Part shown: piece by piece, positions 25,000 to 33,756 of the stretch
Layout of the letters: each line of letters begins with the position of its first letter
Numbering within the stretch: the stretch's first letter is position 1
DNA from: Streptomyces justiciae
GTDB lineage: Bacteria > Actinomycetota > Actinomycetes > Streptomycetales > Streptomycetaceae
DNA: 64,000 nt
Reading direction: 5' to 3'
NCBI RefSeq assembly: GCF_015163075.1
Contig: NZ_JADDXU010000028.1
Span: 45,010 to 109,009 of the forward strand
Translations under genes and position numbers: made by a program
The notes under the pieces: generated by a model
Database searches by the model: none
The model's input: only the letters and a program-made list of their open reading frames with translations
Told to the model about the DNA's origin: nothing

Positions 25000-26190
25000 C
25001 TAGTAGCCGAAGTCCTGGGTCCACCAGGGGCCGCCGGCCCCGAAGTGGACGCCGACGCCCAGCGTCTTGAAGTCGCAGTTCAGGATGTTCGCCTTGTGGC
25101 CCTCGCTGTTCATCCAGGCCTCCATCACCGCCGCGGCGTCGGCCTGACCCCGGGCTATGTTCTCGCCGCCCAGGTTGCTGATGCCGACCGCCTCGGCCCG
25201 GTCCCAGGGGGTGTTGCCGCTGGGGTCGGTGTGGTCGAAGAAGCCCTGGTCGGCCATGGCGTCGCTGAAGTCCTCGGCGAGCTTGCCCAGCGCGCTGTTC
25301 GCGGAGACCGCGCTACAGCCCACCTTCGCCCGCTCCTCGTTGACGAGCTTCAGAACCTCTGCCTCGGCCTGCGCCTCCGCGGAGATGGTGATGCCCGGCG
25401 CGGTGGAGTGCTGCGGCGCCTTCGTGGCCGTCTTCGACGGCTTCGCTTCCGGCTCCTTGCTCGGCGTCTTCGTCGGCTCCTCGGTCGGCGTCTTGGTCGG
25501 CGCCGCCGTCGAGGCCGAGGCGGACGGCGTCGGCGAGGCCGTACGGGCGCCGCCGCGGCTGGCTGCCTCGTCGTCCCGGCCGGCGTCGGCGCTGCCGGAG
25601 GTGCCGCCCTGCTCGGTCGCCGAGTTGGTCGGGGTGTCCGCGGCCTGCACCTTGTCGCCGCCGCTGCCGCCGCCGATCTTGTAGTTGTCGAGGCCCGGCA
25701 CCACACCGGTGGCGACCGCGACGGTGCCGATGGCGACCGCCGCGGAGACCCCGAGCAGACCGGTCTTGACCGGCGTCACGACCCTCTTCTTACGACGCCG
25801 GCGAGAGCCCCCGCCGCGGCGCGGCCCGTCACCCGGCGAGAAACCCTCGCTCGGGAACATGGCGGTGCCGCTGACCTGGGCGTACTCGTCGTCGGTTGCG
25901 TAGAGGTAGGCCTCGCTGCGGGCGTGCGCCTCGGGGTTCAGATACGGCGCGATGCCGACCGTGGGGTACTCGCCGCTGTGCGGACCCCGGGCGTCGGCCT
26001 CGAAGTCGTACGAGAACTGCCGGTCGATGCCGTACGCGTGCTGCTGGTCGAAGCCGTACGAGTCCTGCTGGTCAAAGCTGTACGAGTCCTGCGGGTCGTA
26101 GCCGCTCGTGTACGAGCCGTCTGTTTCCGTGACCCCCGTGGCGCGGCCCGTGGCGGCGCGGCCGGCGGCGGAGCGTCGGTGGCGTCCCAT
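25000..26190 (-). CDS. Membrane-anchored CAP (SCP/PR-1) domain protein
   Basis: 396 residues. Residues 1-145 are cytoplasmic: a basic start, four 8-residue repeats of the form Q-D-S-Y-x-F-D-Q (residues 34-65), then a basic cluster SRRRRKKR. A single membrane segment follows (~146-170, VKTGLLGVSAAVAIGTVAVA). A Thr/Pro/Glu/Lys-rich linker (~190-265) leads to the extracellular CAP domain (~270-396), with LKLVNEERAKVGC, FFDHTDPSGNTPWDRA, GENIARGQ and MNSEGHKANILNCDF. CAP domains in bacteria occur on secreted or wall-linked proteins of poorly known activity. The topology is type II. Confidence 0.88.
   Translation of the reverse strand: MGRHRRSAAGRAATGRATGVTETDGSYTSGYDPQDSYSFDQQDSYGFDQQHAYGIDRQFSYDFEADARGPHSGEYPTVGIAPYLNPEAHARSEAYLYATDDEYAQVSGTAMFPSEGFSPGDGPRRGGGSRRRRKKRVVTPVKTGLLGVSAAVAIGTVAVATGVVPGLDNYKIGGGSGGDKVQAADTPTNSATEQGGTSGSADAGRDDEAASRGGARTASPTPSASASTAAPTKTPTEEPTKTPSKEPEAKPSKTATKAPQHSTAPGITISAEAQAEAEVLKLVNEERAKVGCSAVSANSALGKLAEDFSDAMADQGFFDHTDPSGNTPWDRAEAVGISNLGGENIARGQADAAAVMEAWMNSEGHKANILNCDFKTLGVGVHFGAGGPWWTQDFGY
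25996..26091 (-). repeat. Four tandem 24-bp units coding the QDSYxFDQ repeat
   Basis: Within the CAP-protein gene. Units code QDSYSFDQ, QDSYGFDQ, QHAYGIDR and QFSYDFEA. The first two are nearly identical in DNA, so copy number may vary among strains. Confidence 0.75.
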
Positions 26191-26363
26191 GTGTCCTGGC
26201 CTTCCTCGTCCTTTGTGGCCGACTCGTCCCCGGCGGTCGGACCGAACTCACAAAACTCACACGATCGAGTGAGTTTCGTATGAGATTCATTGGCAGGGGA
26301 CGGTACCGCATGGCGCCAGGGGAGGGAGCGCCCAGAGAGACATTGGTTGGTTAGGTTGCACCC

Positions 26364-26645
26364 ATGAGCGAGGATGTACGACTGGTCGCCTGGGTGCGGG
26401 GACGCGTCCAAGGTGTGGGTTTCCGCTGGTTCACGCGGGCCAAGGCCCTGGAGCTCGGTGGGCTGAGTGGTTTTGCTCTCAATTTGGGGGACGGACGGGT
26501 CCAGGTGGTCGCCGAGGGCCCGCGCGAGCGATGCGAAGGGCTCCTCGCATGGCTTCTGGGTGACGACACGCCCGGGCGCGTGGACGGTGTCACCGAGATC
26601 TGGGACACACCCCGTGGGGGTTACGACGGCTTCGCCATCCGTTGA
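26364..26645 (+). CDS. acyP: Acylphosphatase
   Basis: 93 residues. The catalytic loop GRVQGVGFRWFTRAKA carries the phosphate-binding Arg, and FALNLGDGRVQVVAEG carries the active-site Asn. It hydrolyses acyl phosphates. It lies upstream of smc, separated by a long non-coding stretch and a small gene. The start ATG matches the family length. Confidence 0.95.
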   Translation: MSEDVRLVAWVRGRVQGVGFRWFTRAKALELGGLSGFALNLGDGRVQVVAEGPRERCEGLLAWLLGDDTPGRVDGVTEIWDTPRGGYDGFAIR

Positions 26646-27028
26646 ACCGGTTCTGTAAACCACGCCTGGTGGAAGCGGAGGGACATGCCACCGGCAGCTG
26701 CCCGAAGCAGAAAGACGCTGGTGGTTGCCAAGAATGGGTTCTCGTGGGAGGCTCCGCACTTAAGGATGATCGCTACGCCCCGAGGGCCCCGCAGGAGTCG
26801 CTGCGCCGCCGTTTCCCGGCCGCGCGCCACCGGGTTGCCCGCCAATACGGGGCGTGATCGTGTTGACCGTCAAACTTTTTGGTGAGACGCTGAATACACC
26901 CCGCGCACCTTAGCTGTTTGGCATGGTTGAACGGCAGCAGTAACTCAACAGTGTCAAGCATCGCGGGTGCGAATCCCTCACGACCCACACCGCTTCGGTC
27001 GGTCACTCATTGTGGAGGACCATCCATC
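26646..27028. other. Gene-free stretch between acyP and a small hypothetical gene
   Basis: 383 bases without a convincing coding frame. A possible -35 TTGACC (26863-26868) is followed by an AT-rich patch (caaactttttgg), so a promoter for the downstream gene may start here; no clear TAGRRT box is seen at the right distance. A segment gggtgcgaatccctc (26965-26979) resembles a tRNA T-arm, but no acceptor or anticodon arm surrounds it. Confidence 0.5.
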
Positions 27029-27232
27029 ATGGCAAAGGCGCTTCTCGGTTACGTCGGCGGCTCCGACCCGCGACTCATTGCCGAGATGCGACGGCTCCAG
27101 CAGCGTGTACAGGACCTCGAATCCGAGCTCGTACGGATCCAGGCCGAGAACGACGCGCTCGCGGCTGCCGCTTCTCAGGACTCGCTTCTGGAGAGCATCG
27201 ACGCACACCAGGCGGAGCCTGCGCTCACCTGA
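27029..27232 (+). CDS. Small conserved coiled-coil protein (67 aa)
   Basis: 67 residues starting MAKALLGYVGGSDPRLIAEM, then a leucine-zipper-like helix (RLQQRVQDLESELVRIQAEN) and an acidic tail. A strong GGAGG lies 11 nt before the ATG. It sits between acyP and smc, where Streptomyces genomes have a short uncharacterised gene. The GYVGG start and coiled coil suggest a small structural or adaptor protein, but no function can be assigned. Confidence 0.8.
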   Translation: MAKALLGYVGGSDPRLIAEMRRLQQRVQDLESELVRIQAENDALAAAASQDSLLESIDAHQAEPALT

Positions 27233-27448
27233 TCACTGCATCGCACCACGACAAGCAGTGGTTGGGCTGTCCGTGTCAACCGCTAAGTTGTCAGAGTTGC
27301 AAGGGACGCTTCGGCGTCCCTTCTTTCTTTCCCCCGCACTCCCCTCACCTTCTTTAACGTCTGATGTGCCCTGCACGTTCATGGGTGAAACCGCGGGCAA
27401 CCGCACGTTCATGGAGTGAGACAACCCCGGAAGGTAGAGTCCAGCGGC

Positions 27449-30400
27449 GTGCACCTCAAGGCCCTGACCCTCCGCGGGTTCAAGTCGTTCGCCTCGGCGA
27501 CCACGCTCCGGTTCGAGCCGGGCATCACGTGTGTCGTGGGACCGAACGGCTCGGGCAAGTCCAACGTCGTCGACGCCCTCAGCTGGGTCATGGGCGAGCA
27601 GGGCGCCAAGTCGCTGCGCGGCGGCAAGATGGAGGACGTCATCTTCGCCGGCACCACCGGGCGTCCGCCCCTGGGCCGCGCCGAGGTGTCCCTGACCATC
27701 GACAACTCCGACGGGGCGCTGCCCATCGAGTACGCCGAGGTCACCATCACGCGGATCATGTTCCGCAACGGCGGCAGCGAGTACCAGATCAACGGCGACA
27801 CCTGCCGCCTCCTCGACATCCAGGAACTCCTCTCCGATTCCGGCATCGGCCGCGAGATGCACGTCATCGTCGGCCAGGGCCAGCTCGACTCCGTCCTGCA
27901 CGCCGATCCGATGGGCCGCCGTGCCTTCATCGAAGAGGCCGCGGGCGTCCTCAAGCACCGCAAGCGCAAGGAGAAGGCCCTCCGCAAGCTGGACGCGATG
28001 CAGGCCAACCTCGCGCGCGTGCAGGACCTCACGGACGAACTCCGCAGGCAGCTCAAGCCCCTCGGCCGCCAGGCCGCGGTCGCGCGGCGGGCCGCCGTGA
28101 TCCAGGCCGACCTGCGCGACGCCCGCCTCCGGCTGCTCGCCGACGACCTCGTGCGCCTGCGCGAGGCGCTCAAGGCCGAAGTGGCCGACGAGGCCGCTCT
28201 GAAGGAGCGCAAGGAGACCGCCGAGCAGGAGCTGAAGAAGGCCCTCCAGCGCGAGGCACTCCTGGAGGACGAGGTACGGCAGCTCACGCCACGCCTCCAG
28301 CGCGCCCAGCAGACCTGGTACGAACTCTCCCAACTCGCCGAACGGGTACGCGGCACCGTCTCGCTCGCCGACGCCCGCGTGAAGAGCGCCACCTCCGCCC
28401 CGCCCGAGGAACGGCGTGGTCGCGACCCCGAGGACATGGAGCGCGAGGCCGCCCGCATCCGTGAGCAGGAGGCCGAGCTGGAGGCCGCCCTGGAGGCGGC
28501 CGAGCGGGCCCTTGAGGACACGGTCGCCCACCGCGCCGAGCTGGAACGCGCGTTGACCGACGAGGAACGGCGTCTGAAGGACGTGGCCCGCGCCATCGCC
28601 GACCGCCGCGAGGGCCTGGCCCGCCTCAACGGCCAAGTCAACGCGGCCCGTTCCCGTGCCGCCTCGGCCCAGGCCGAGATCGACCGCCTGGCCGCCGCGA
28701 GGGACGAGGCCCAGGAGCGGGCGGTCGCCGCACAGGAGGAGTACGAGACGCTCAAGGCCGAGGTCGACGGCCTGGACGCGGGCGACGCGGAACTCGCCGA
28801 ACAACATGACGCGGCGAAGGCGGCCCTGGCGGAGGCGGAATCCGCACTGACGGCCGCGCGGGAGGCGGCGACGGCGGCGGAGCGCAAGCGGGCGGCGACG
28901 CAGGCGAGGCACGAGGCGTTGGCGCTGGGGTTGCGGAGAAAGGACGGCACGGGCGCGCTGCTTGGCGCGAAGGACAGGCTGAGCGGCCTGCTGGGTCCCG
29001 CGGCGGAACTGCTGAGCGTGACCCCGGGCTACGAGGTGGCGTTGGCGGCGGCGTTCGGCGCGGCGGCGGACGCGCTGGCGGTCACTTCCCCGTCAGCGGC
29101 TGCGGACGCGATCCGACTGCTGCGCAAGCAGGACGCGGGCAGGGCGTCACTCCTCTTGGCAGGGTCCCCGGAGACGCCCCCCAGGGGCGCGGGGAACTGC
29201 GCGACCAGTCACAACGAACCCGCAGACGCCAGCCAACAGTACGCGGCAGATTTCGTCCGCGGCCCTTCCGACCTCATGCCAGCCGTACGCCGCCTACTGA
29301 CCGGCATCGTCATCGTCAGCACCCTCGAAGACGCCGAAGACCTCGTCTACGCCAACCCCCACCTCACCGCGGTCACCGCCGAAGGCGACCTCCTCGGCGC
29401 CCACTTCGCCCACGGCGGTTCCGCAGGCGCCCCGAGCCTTCTCGAAGTGCAGGCCTCCGTCGACGAGGCAGCCGCGGAGCTGGAAGAGCTGGCCGTCCAG
29501 TGCGAGACGCTCACCGAGGCACAGCACGCGGCAGCGGAACGACGTAAGGAATGCACCGCCCTCGTCGAGGAACTGGCCGAACGCCGCCGCGCCGCCGACC
29601 GGGAGAAGTCGGCCGTCGCCCAGCAGCTCGGCCGGCTCGCCGGCCAGGCGAAGGGCGCCGCGGGGGAGGCCGAGCGGTCGACCGCGGCCGCGGCCCGCGC
29701 GCAGGACGCGCTCGACAAGGCGCTCCAGGACGTCGAGGAACTCGCCGAACGGCTCGCCGTCGCCGAGGAGATGCCCGTCGAGGAGGAGCCGGACACCGCC
29801 GTACGCGACCGGCTCGCCGCCGACGGGGCCAACGCCCGGCAGACCGAGATGGAGGCCCGCCTCCAGGTCCGTACGCACGAGGAGCGCGTCAAGGGCCTAG
29901 CCGGCCGCGCCGACTCCCTCGACCGTGCCGCCCGCGCGGAGCGCGACGCACGCGCGCGTGCGGAGCAGCGGCGGGCACGGCTGCGCCACGAGGCGGCCGT
30001 TGCCGAGGCCGTCGCCTCCGGCGCCCGGCAGTTGCTCGCCCACGTGGAGGTGTCGCTCGCGCGCGCCGACGCCGAGCGGACCGCCGCCGACGCCGCCAAG
30101 GCCCTCCGCGAGCAGGAGCTGACCGCTGCTCGCGCCACCGGCCGCGACCTCAAGGCCGAGCTCGACAAGCTCACCGACTCCGTGCACCGCGGCGAGGTCC
30201 TCGGCGCCGAGAAGCGGATGCGGATCGAGCAACTGGAGACCAAGGCGCTGGAGGAGCTGGGGGTCGAGCCCGCCGGGCTGGTCTCCGAGTACGGCCCGCA
30301 TCAGCTCGTACCGCCCTCCCCGCCCGCCGAGGGCGAGGAGCTGCCGGAGGACCCGGAGCATCCGCGGAACCAGCCGAAGCAGTTCCACCGGGCGGAGCAG

Positions 30401-31033
30401 GAACGGCGGCTCAAGGCGGCCGAGCGGGCGTACCAGCAGCTCGGGAAGGTCAATCCGCTGGCGCTGGAGGAGTTCGCGGCGCTGGAGGAGCGGCACAAGT
30501 TCCTCAGTGAGCAGCTGGAGGACCTGAAGAAGACCCGCGCCGACCTGCTTCAGGTGGTGAAGGAGGTCGACGAGCGCGTCGAGCAGGTCTTCACCGAGGC
30601 CTACCGGGACACGGCCCGGGAGTTCGAGGGCGTCTTCAGCCGGCTCTTCCCGGGTGGTGAGGGTCGGCTGATCCTCACCGACCCCGACAACATGCTCACC
30701 ACGGGCGTCGACGTCGAGGCACGTCCGCCCGGCAAGAAGGTCAAGCGGCTCAGCCTGCTGTCCGGTGGCGAACGGTCCCTCACGGCCGTAGCGTTGCTGG
30801 TGTCGATCTTCAAGGCCCGGCCGAGTCCGTTCTATGTCATGGACGAGGTCGAGGCCGCGCTGGACGACACCAATCTTCAGCGGCTGATCCGGATCATGCA
30901 GGAGCTGCAAGAGGCCTCGCAGCTCATCGTGATCACGCACCAGAAGCGCACGATGGAGGTCGCCGACGCCCTGTACGGCGTCTCCATGCAGGGCGACGGC
31001 GTCTCGAAGGTCATCAGCCAGCGGCTGCGCTGA
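27449..31033 (+). CDS. smc: Chromosome segregation protein SMC
   Basis: 1194 residues. The N-terminal head has MHLKALTLRGFKSFASAT and Walker A GPNGSGKSNVVDAL. A long coiled coil leads to the hinge (~500-680), followed by a second coiled coil and the C-terminal head with signature LSLLSGGERSLTAVALL and Walker B YVMDEVEAALDD. It organises and segregates chromosomes with ScpA/ScpB. The start is GTG 27449, where the conserved HLKALTLRGF begins; the frame is open to 27416. Residues ~578-594 are coded by a copy of a dispersed intergenic repeat, which places Pro/Gly/Cys-rich sequence in a variable hinge loop. Confidence 0.97.
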   Translation: MHLKALTLRGFKSFASATTLRFEPGITCVVGPNGSGKSNVVDALSWVMGEQGAKSLRGGKMEDVIFAGTTGRPPLGRAEVSLTIDNSDGALPIEYAEVTITRIMFRNGGSEYQINGDTCRLLDIQELLSDSGIGREMHVIVGQGQLDSVLHADPMGRRAFIEEAAGVLKHRKRKEKALRKLDAMQANLARVQDLTDELRRQLKPLGRQAAVARRAAVIQADLRDARLRLLADDLVRLREALKAEVADEAALKERKETAEQELKKALQREALLEDEVRQLTPRLQRAQQTWYELSQLAERVRGTVSLADARVKSATSAPPEERRGRDPEDMEREAARIREQEAELEAALEAAERALEDTVAHRAELERALTDEERRLKDVARAIADRREGLARLNGQVNAARSRAASAQAEIDRLAAARDEAQERAVAAQEEYETLKAEVDGLDAGDAELAEQHDAAKAALAEAESALTAAREAATAAERKRAATQARHEALALGLRRKDGTGALLGAKDRLSGLLGPAAELLSVTPGYEVALAAAFGAAADALAVTSPSAAADAIRLLRKQDAGRASLLLAGSPETPPRGAGNCATSHNEPADASQQYAADFVRGPSDLMPAVRRLLTGIVIVSTLEDAEDLVYANPHLTAVTAEGDLLGAHFAHGGSAGAPSLLEVQASVDEAAAELEELAVQCETLTEAQHAAAERRKECTALVEELAERRRAADREKSAVAQQLGRLAGQAKGAAGEAERSTAAAARAQDALDKALQDVEELAERLAVAEEMPVEEEPDTAVRDRLAADGANARQTEMEARLQVRTHEERVKGLAGRADSLDRAARAERDARARAEQRRARLRHEAAVAEAVASGARQLLAHVEVSLARADAERTAADAAKALREQELTAARATGRDLKAELDKLTDSVHRGEVLGAEKRMRIEQLETKALEELGVEPAGLVSEYGPHQLVPPSPPAEGEELPEDPEHPRNQPKQFHRAEQERRLKAAERAYQQLGKVNPLALEEFAALEERHKFLSEQLEDLKKTRADLLQVVKEVDERVEQVFTEAYRDTAREFEGVFSRLFPGGEGRLILTDPDNMLTTGVDVEARPPGKKVKRLSLLSGGERSLTAVALLVSIFKARPSPFYVMDEVEAALDDTNLQRLIRIMQELQEASQLIVITHQKRTMEVADALYGVSMQGDGVSKVISQRLR
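29181..29229 (-). repeat. Dispersed GC-rich repeat copy C, inside smc coding sequence
   Basis: Reverse complement of this stretch aligns with 36442-36488 over about 45 bases: gcgtctgcgg, ccgttgtg-like, gtcgcgcagttcc, ccgcgcccct. It adds an in-frame insert (PRGAGNCATSHNEPADA) to the SMC hinge region without breaking the frame. Confidence 0.8.
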
Positions 31034-31115
31034 TCCCGTCTACCCGGTCTCCACTTCTTCAATCCTTGAACTCAACCTCCTCAGTGGTGCCTGTTTTCTC
31101 ACATCGCTTCGTCTG

Positions 31116-31143
31116 TTGACTTCACAACTTGAAGGCATAGGGT
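31116..31143 (+). promoter_or_regulatory. Vegetative-type promoter of glcP
   Basis: TTGACT (31116-31121), a 16-nt spacer, TAGGGT (31138-31143). This is a near-perfect TTGACn/TAGRRT match, 55 nt before the glcP start. The preceding AT-rich region (31050-31115) could hold regulator sites. Confidence 0.75.
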
Positions 31144-31198
31144 CTGCATCGTTGTTCTTGCCTTCAGGCAGCGTTGCCGATGGCCTTAGGAGTTGAAC

Positions 31199-32614
31199 GT
31201 GACCAGCACTGCGCCACCCAAGTCAGGAGCCAGGACGGCTCATCCCGATCATCTCGGGCATGTCATCTTCATCGCGGCGGCCGCCGCGATGGGCGGGTTC
31301 CTCTTCGGGTACGACAGCTCCGTGATCAACGGCGCCGTCGAAGCCATCCGGGACCGGTACGACATCGGTTCGGCGGCGCTGGCGCAGGTCATCGCCATCG
31401 CCCTGATCGGCTGTGCCATCGGCGCCGCGACCGCGGGCCGGATCGCCGACCGCATCGGCCGTATCCGCTGCATGCAGATCTCCGCCGTGCTGTTCACGGT
31501 GAGCGCCGTCGGCTCGGCGCTGCCCTTCGCGCTGTGGGACCTCGCCTTCTGGCGCATCGTCGGCGGTTTCGCCATCGGCATGGCGTCCGTGATCGGCCCC
31601 GCCTACATCGCCGAGGTCGCCCCGCCGGCCTACCGCGGCCGTCTCGGCTCCTTCCAGCAGGCCGCGATCGTCATCGGCATCGCCATCTCGCAGCTGGTCA
31701 ACTGGGGTCTGCTCAACGCGGCCGGCGGCGACCAGCGCGGCACGCTGATGGGGCTCGAGGCCTGGCAGGTCATGCTCGGCGTCATGGTGATCCCGGCCGT
31801 CCTCTACGGCCTGCTCTCCTTCGCCATCCCCGAGTCCCCGCGCTTCCTCATCTCGGTCGGCAAGCACGAGCGCGCCCGCGAGATCCTCAAGGAGGTCGAG
31901 GGCGAGAACGTCGACCTCGACGCCCGTGTGGCCGAGATCGAGCACGGCATGCACAGCGAGCACAAGTCCACGTTCAAGGACCTGCTCGGCGGCGGCTTCT
32001 TCTTCAAGCCGATCGTCTGGGTCGGTATCGGCCTGTCGGTCTTCCAGCAGTTCGTCGGCATCAACGTCGCGTTCTACTACTCCTCGACGCTGTGGCAGTC
32101 GGTCGGCGTCGACCCGACGGACTCGTTCTTCTACTCCTTCACGACGTCGATCATCAACATCGTCGGCACCGTGATCGCCATGATCTTCGTCGACCGCATC
32201 GGCCGTAAGCCGCTGGCGCTCATCGGCTCGGTCGGCATGGTCATCGGCCTCGGTCTGGAGGCCTGGGCGTTCAGCTTCGACCTGGTCGACGGCAAGCTCC
32301 CGGCCGCCCAGGGCTGGACCGCCCTCATCGCGGCCCACGTCTTCGTCCTCTTCTTCGCCCTGTCGTGGGGCGTGGTCGTCTGGGTCTTCCTCGGCGAGAT
32401 GTTCCCGAACCGCATCCGCGCCGCCGCCCTCGGCGTCGCCGCCTCCGCGCAGTGGATCGCCAACTGGGCCATCACCGCGAGCTTCCCGTCGCTGGCCGAC
32501 TGGAACCTGTCGGTGACCTACGTGATCTACACGGTCTTCGCCGCGCTCTCCATCCCGTTCGTCCTCAAGTACGTCAAGGAGACGAAGGGCAAGGCGCTGG
32601 AGGAGATGGGCTGA
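31199..32614 (+). CDS. glcP: Glucose permease of the major facilitator superfamily
   Basis: 471 residues, 12 predicted membrane segments. Sugar-porter signatures: GGFLFGYDSSVINGA, RIADRIGRIRCMQIS, AEVAPPAYRGRLGS, PESPRFLI, GLSVFQQFVGINVAFYYSS and the C-terminal KYVKETKGKALEEM. Streptomyces GlcP is the main glucose/H+ symporter and feeds glucose kinase-dependent carbon repression. GTG 31199 is chosen because AGGAG lies 6 nt upstream; a TTG at 31193 is less likely. It interrupts the otherwise conserved smc-ftsY neighbourhood. Confidence 0.93.
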   Translation: MTSTAPPKSGARTAHPDHLGHVIFIAAAAAMGGFLFGYDSSVINGAVEAIRDRYDIGSAALAQVIAIALIGCAIGAATAGRIADRIGRIRCMQISAVLFTVSAVGSALPFALWDLAFWRIVGGFAIGMASVIGPAYIAEVAPPAYRGRLGSFQQAAIVIGIAISQLVNWGLLNAAGGDQRGTLMGLEAWQVMLGVMVIPAVLYGLLSFAIPESPRFLISVGKHERAREILKEVEGENVDLDARVAEIEHGMHSEHKSTFKDLLGGGFFFKPIVWVGIGLSVFQQFVGINVAFYYSSTLWQSVGVDPTDSFFYSFTTSIINIVGTVIAMIFVDRIGRKPLALIGSVGMVIGLGLEAWAFSFDLVDGKLPAAQGWTALIAAHVFVLFFALSWGVVVWVFLGEMFPNRIRAAALGVAASAQWIANWAITASFPSLADWNLSVTYVIYTVFAALSIPFVLKYVKETKGKALEEMG

Positions 32615-32675
32615 GCAGCCCGTATGAACTCGGGGGGAAGGGCTCAAACCCCGCTGCCCCTCTCCCCGTAACCCT

Positions 32676-32720
32676 CACCGCCGCCCCGGCTCGGCCACTG
32701 CCCGAGCCTGGGCGGCGGTG
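32676..32720. terminator. Large nested hairpin after glcP
   Basis: Outer arms 32676-32685 and 32711-32720 (10 bp) and inner arms 32688-32694 and 32702-32708 (7 bp) are both perfect. It lies between convergent genes. Confidence 0.85.
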
Positions 32721-32737
32721 TCGTGCCGCCGAGGGGC

Positions 32738-33709
32738 TCAGCCCTCGAGCCTCGGCAGGACGTCCTCGCAGAACAGCCGCAGACTCCGCCACCCTTCCGC
32801 GACCGGCATCCCACCCGCCAGCGGATGCAGTACGAGGTTGTCGAGGCCCTGGGTCACGCACTCGTCCGGCGTCAGCACCCGGTACACGCCCTCGGCGCGC
32901 AGCTCCGCCACATCCGTCGCCGCCGACTTCACCGCCGACCGGATGTCCCCAAACTGCCAGGAGGCGTACGTCCGGGCCTCGTGCAGGAAGTGCTCCCCGT
33001 GCGTGGCCCACACCTCGTCCGGGTCCTCCGCGATGTGCAGCAGCGGGGTCTCGGCGGCCGGCATCATCGTCCAGCCGTCCGTGCCGTACTCGACGAGCCG
33101 CTCCTTGTAGTACGCCTCCAGCTCCGGCAGATGCGCGCTGGGGAAGAAGGGCAGCCCGAGGCGGGCGGCCCGGCGGGCGGCGGCCTGCGAGGAGCCGCCG
33201 ACCAGGAGCAGGGGGTGCGGGTCGGTGAAGGGGCGCGGGGTGACCCGTACGGTACGGCCCTGATATTCGAACTCCTCGCCGGTCCACGCCTTCAGCAGCG
33301 TCTCCAGCAGTTCGTCCTGGAGCTTGCCGCGGAGCTTCCACTCCACGTCGAACAGGGCGTACTCCTCGGGCCGGTAGCCGATCCCGGCGACCGTCACCAG
33401 GCGGCCGCCGCTCAGCAGGTCCAGCACCGCGATCTCCTCGGCCAGCCGCAGGGGGTTGTGGAGCGGGCCGATGATCGCCGAGACGGTGACCGCGATGCGG
33501 CGGGTGGCGCCGAAGACGGCTCCCGCGAAGGCGAAGGGGGAGGGCAGCCAGTTGTTGGCGACGCCGTGGTGCTCCTCCGTCTGCACGGTGGTGATGCCGT
33601 GTTCGTCGGCGTACGCGGCCATCTCCAGGGCGGCCTGGTAGCGGGCGCGGAGGGAGGCGGGGGTGGCGGCGGGCTCGACGAGGTTGAAGCGGACGACCGT
33701 GACGGGCAT
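32738..33709 (-). CDS. LLM-class (luciferase-like) flavin-dependent oxidoreductase
   Basis: 323 residues in a TIM-barrel bacterial-luciferase fold: EEHHGVANNWLPSPFAFAG, NPLRLAEEIAVLDLLSGGR, AGIGYRPEEYALF and LLLVGGSSQAAARRAARLG. These enzymes use FMNH2 or F420. The EEHH motif is common in the FMN group, so cofactor choice is open. GAAGGGGGA precedes the ATG. It is not in an evident operon with a biosynthetic gene; the substrate is unknown. Confidence 0.88.
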   Translation of the reverse strand: MPVTVVRFNLVEPAATPASLRARYQAALEMAAYADEHGITTVQTEEHHGVANNWLPSPFAFAGAVFGATRRIAVTVSAIIGPLHNPLRLAEEIAVLDLLSGGRLVTVAGIGYRPEEYALFDVEWKLRGKLQDELLETLLKAWTGEEFEYQGRTVRVTPRPFTDPHPLLLVGGSSQAAARRAARLGLPFFPSAHLPELEAYYKERLVEYGTDGWTMMPAAETPLLHIAEDPDEVWATHGEHFLHEARTYASWQFGDIRSAVKSAATDVAELRAEGVYRVLTPDECVTQGLDNLVLHPLAGGMPVAEGWRSLRLFCEDVLPRLEG

Positions 33710-33756
33710 GGGGGTCCCCCTTCAGTCGGTGGTGGGGGACGCTAGCTGACGGAGCG

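Noticed and set aside
26965..26979. T-arm-like sequence gggtgcgaatccctc, possible tRNA or attachment site
   Set aside because: One base differs from the GTTCGAATC consensus at a critical position and no acceptor, D or anticodon arm could be folded around it.
27233..28950. Two long minus-strand frames over the 5' half of smc
   Set aside because: Composition is Arg/Ala/Ser-rich shadow of the SMC coiled coil; no start signals.
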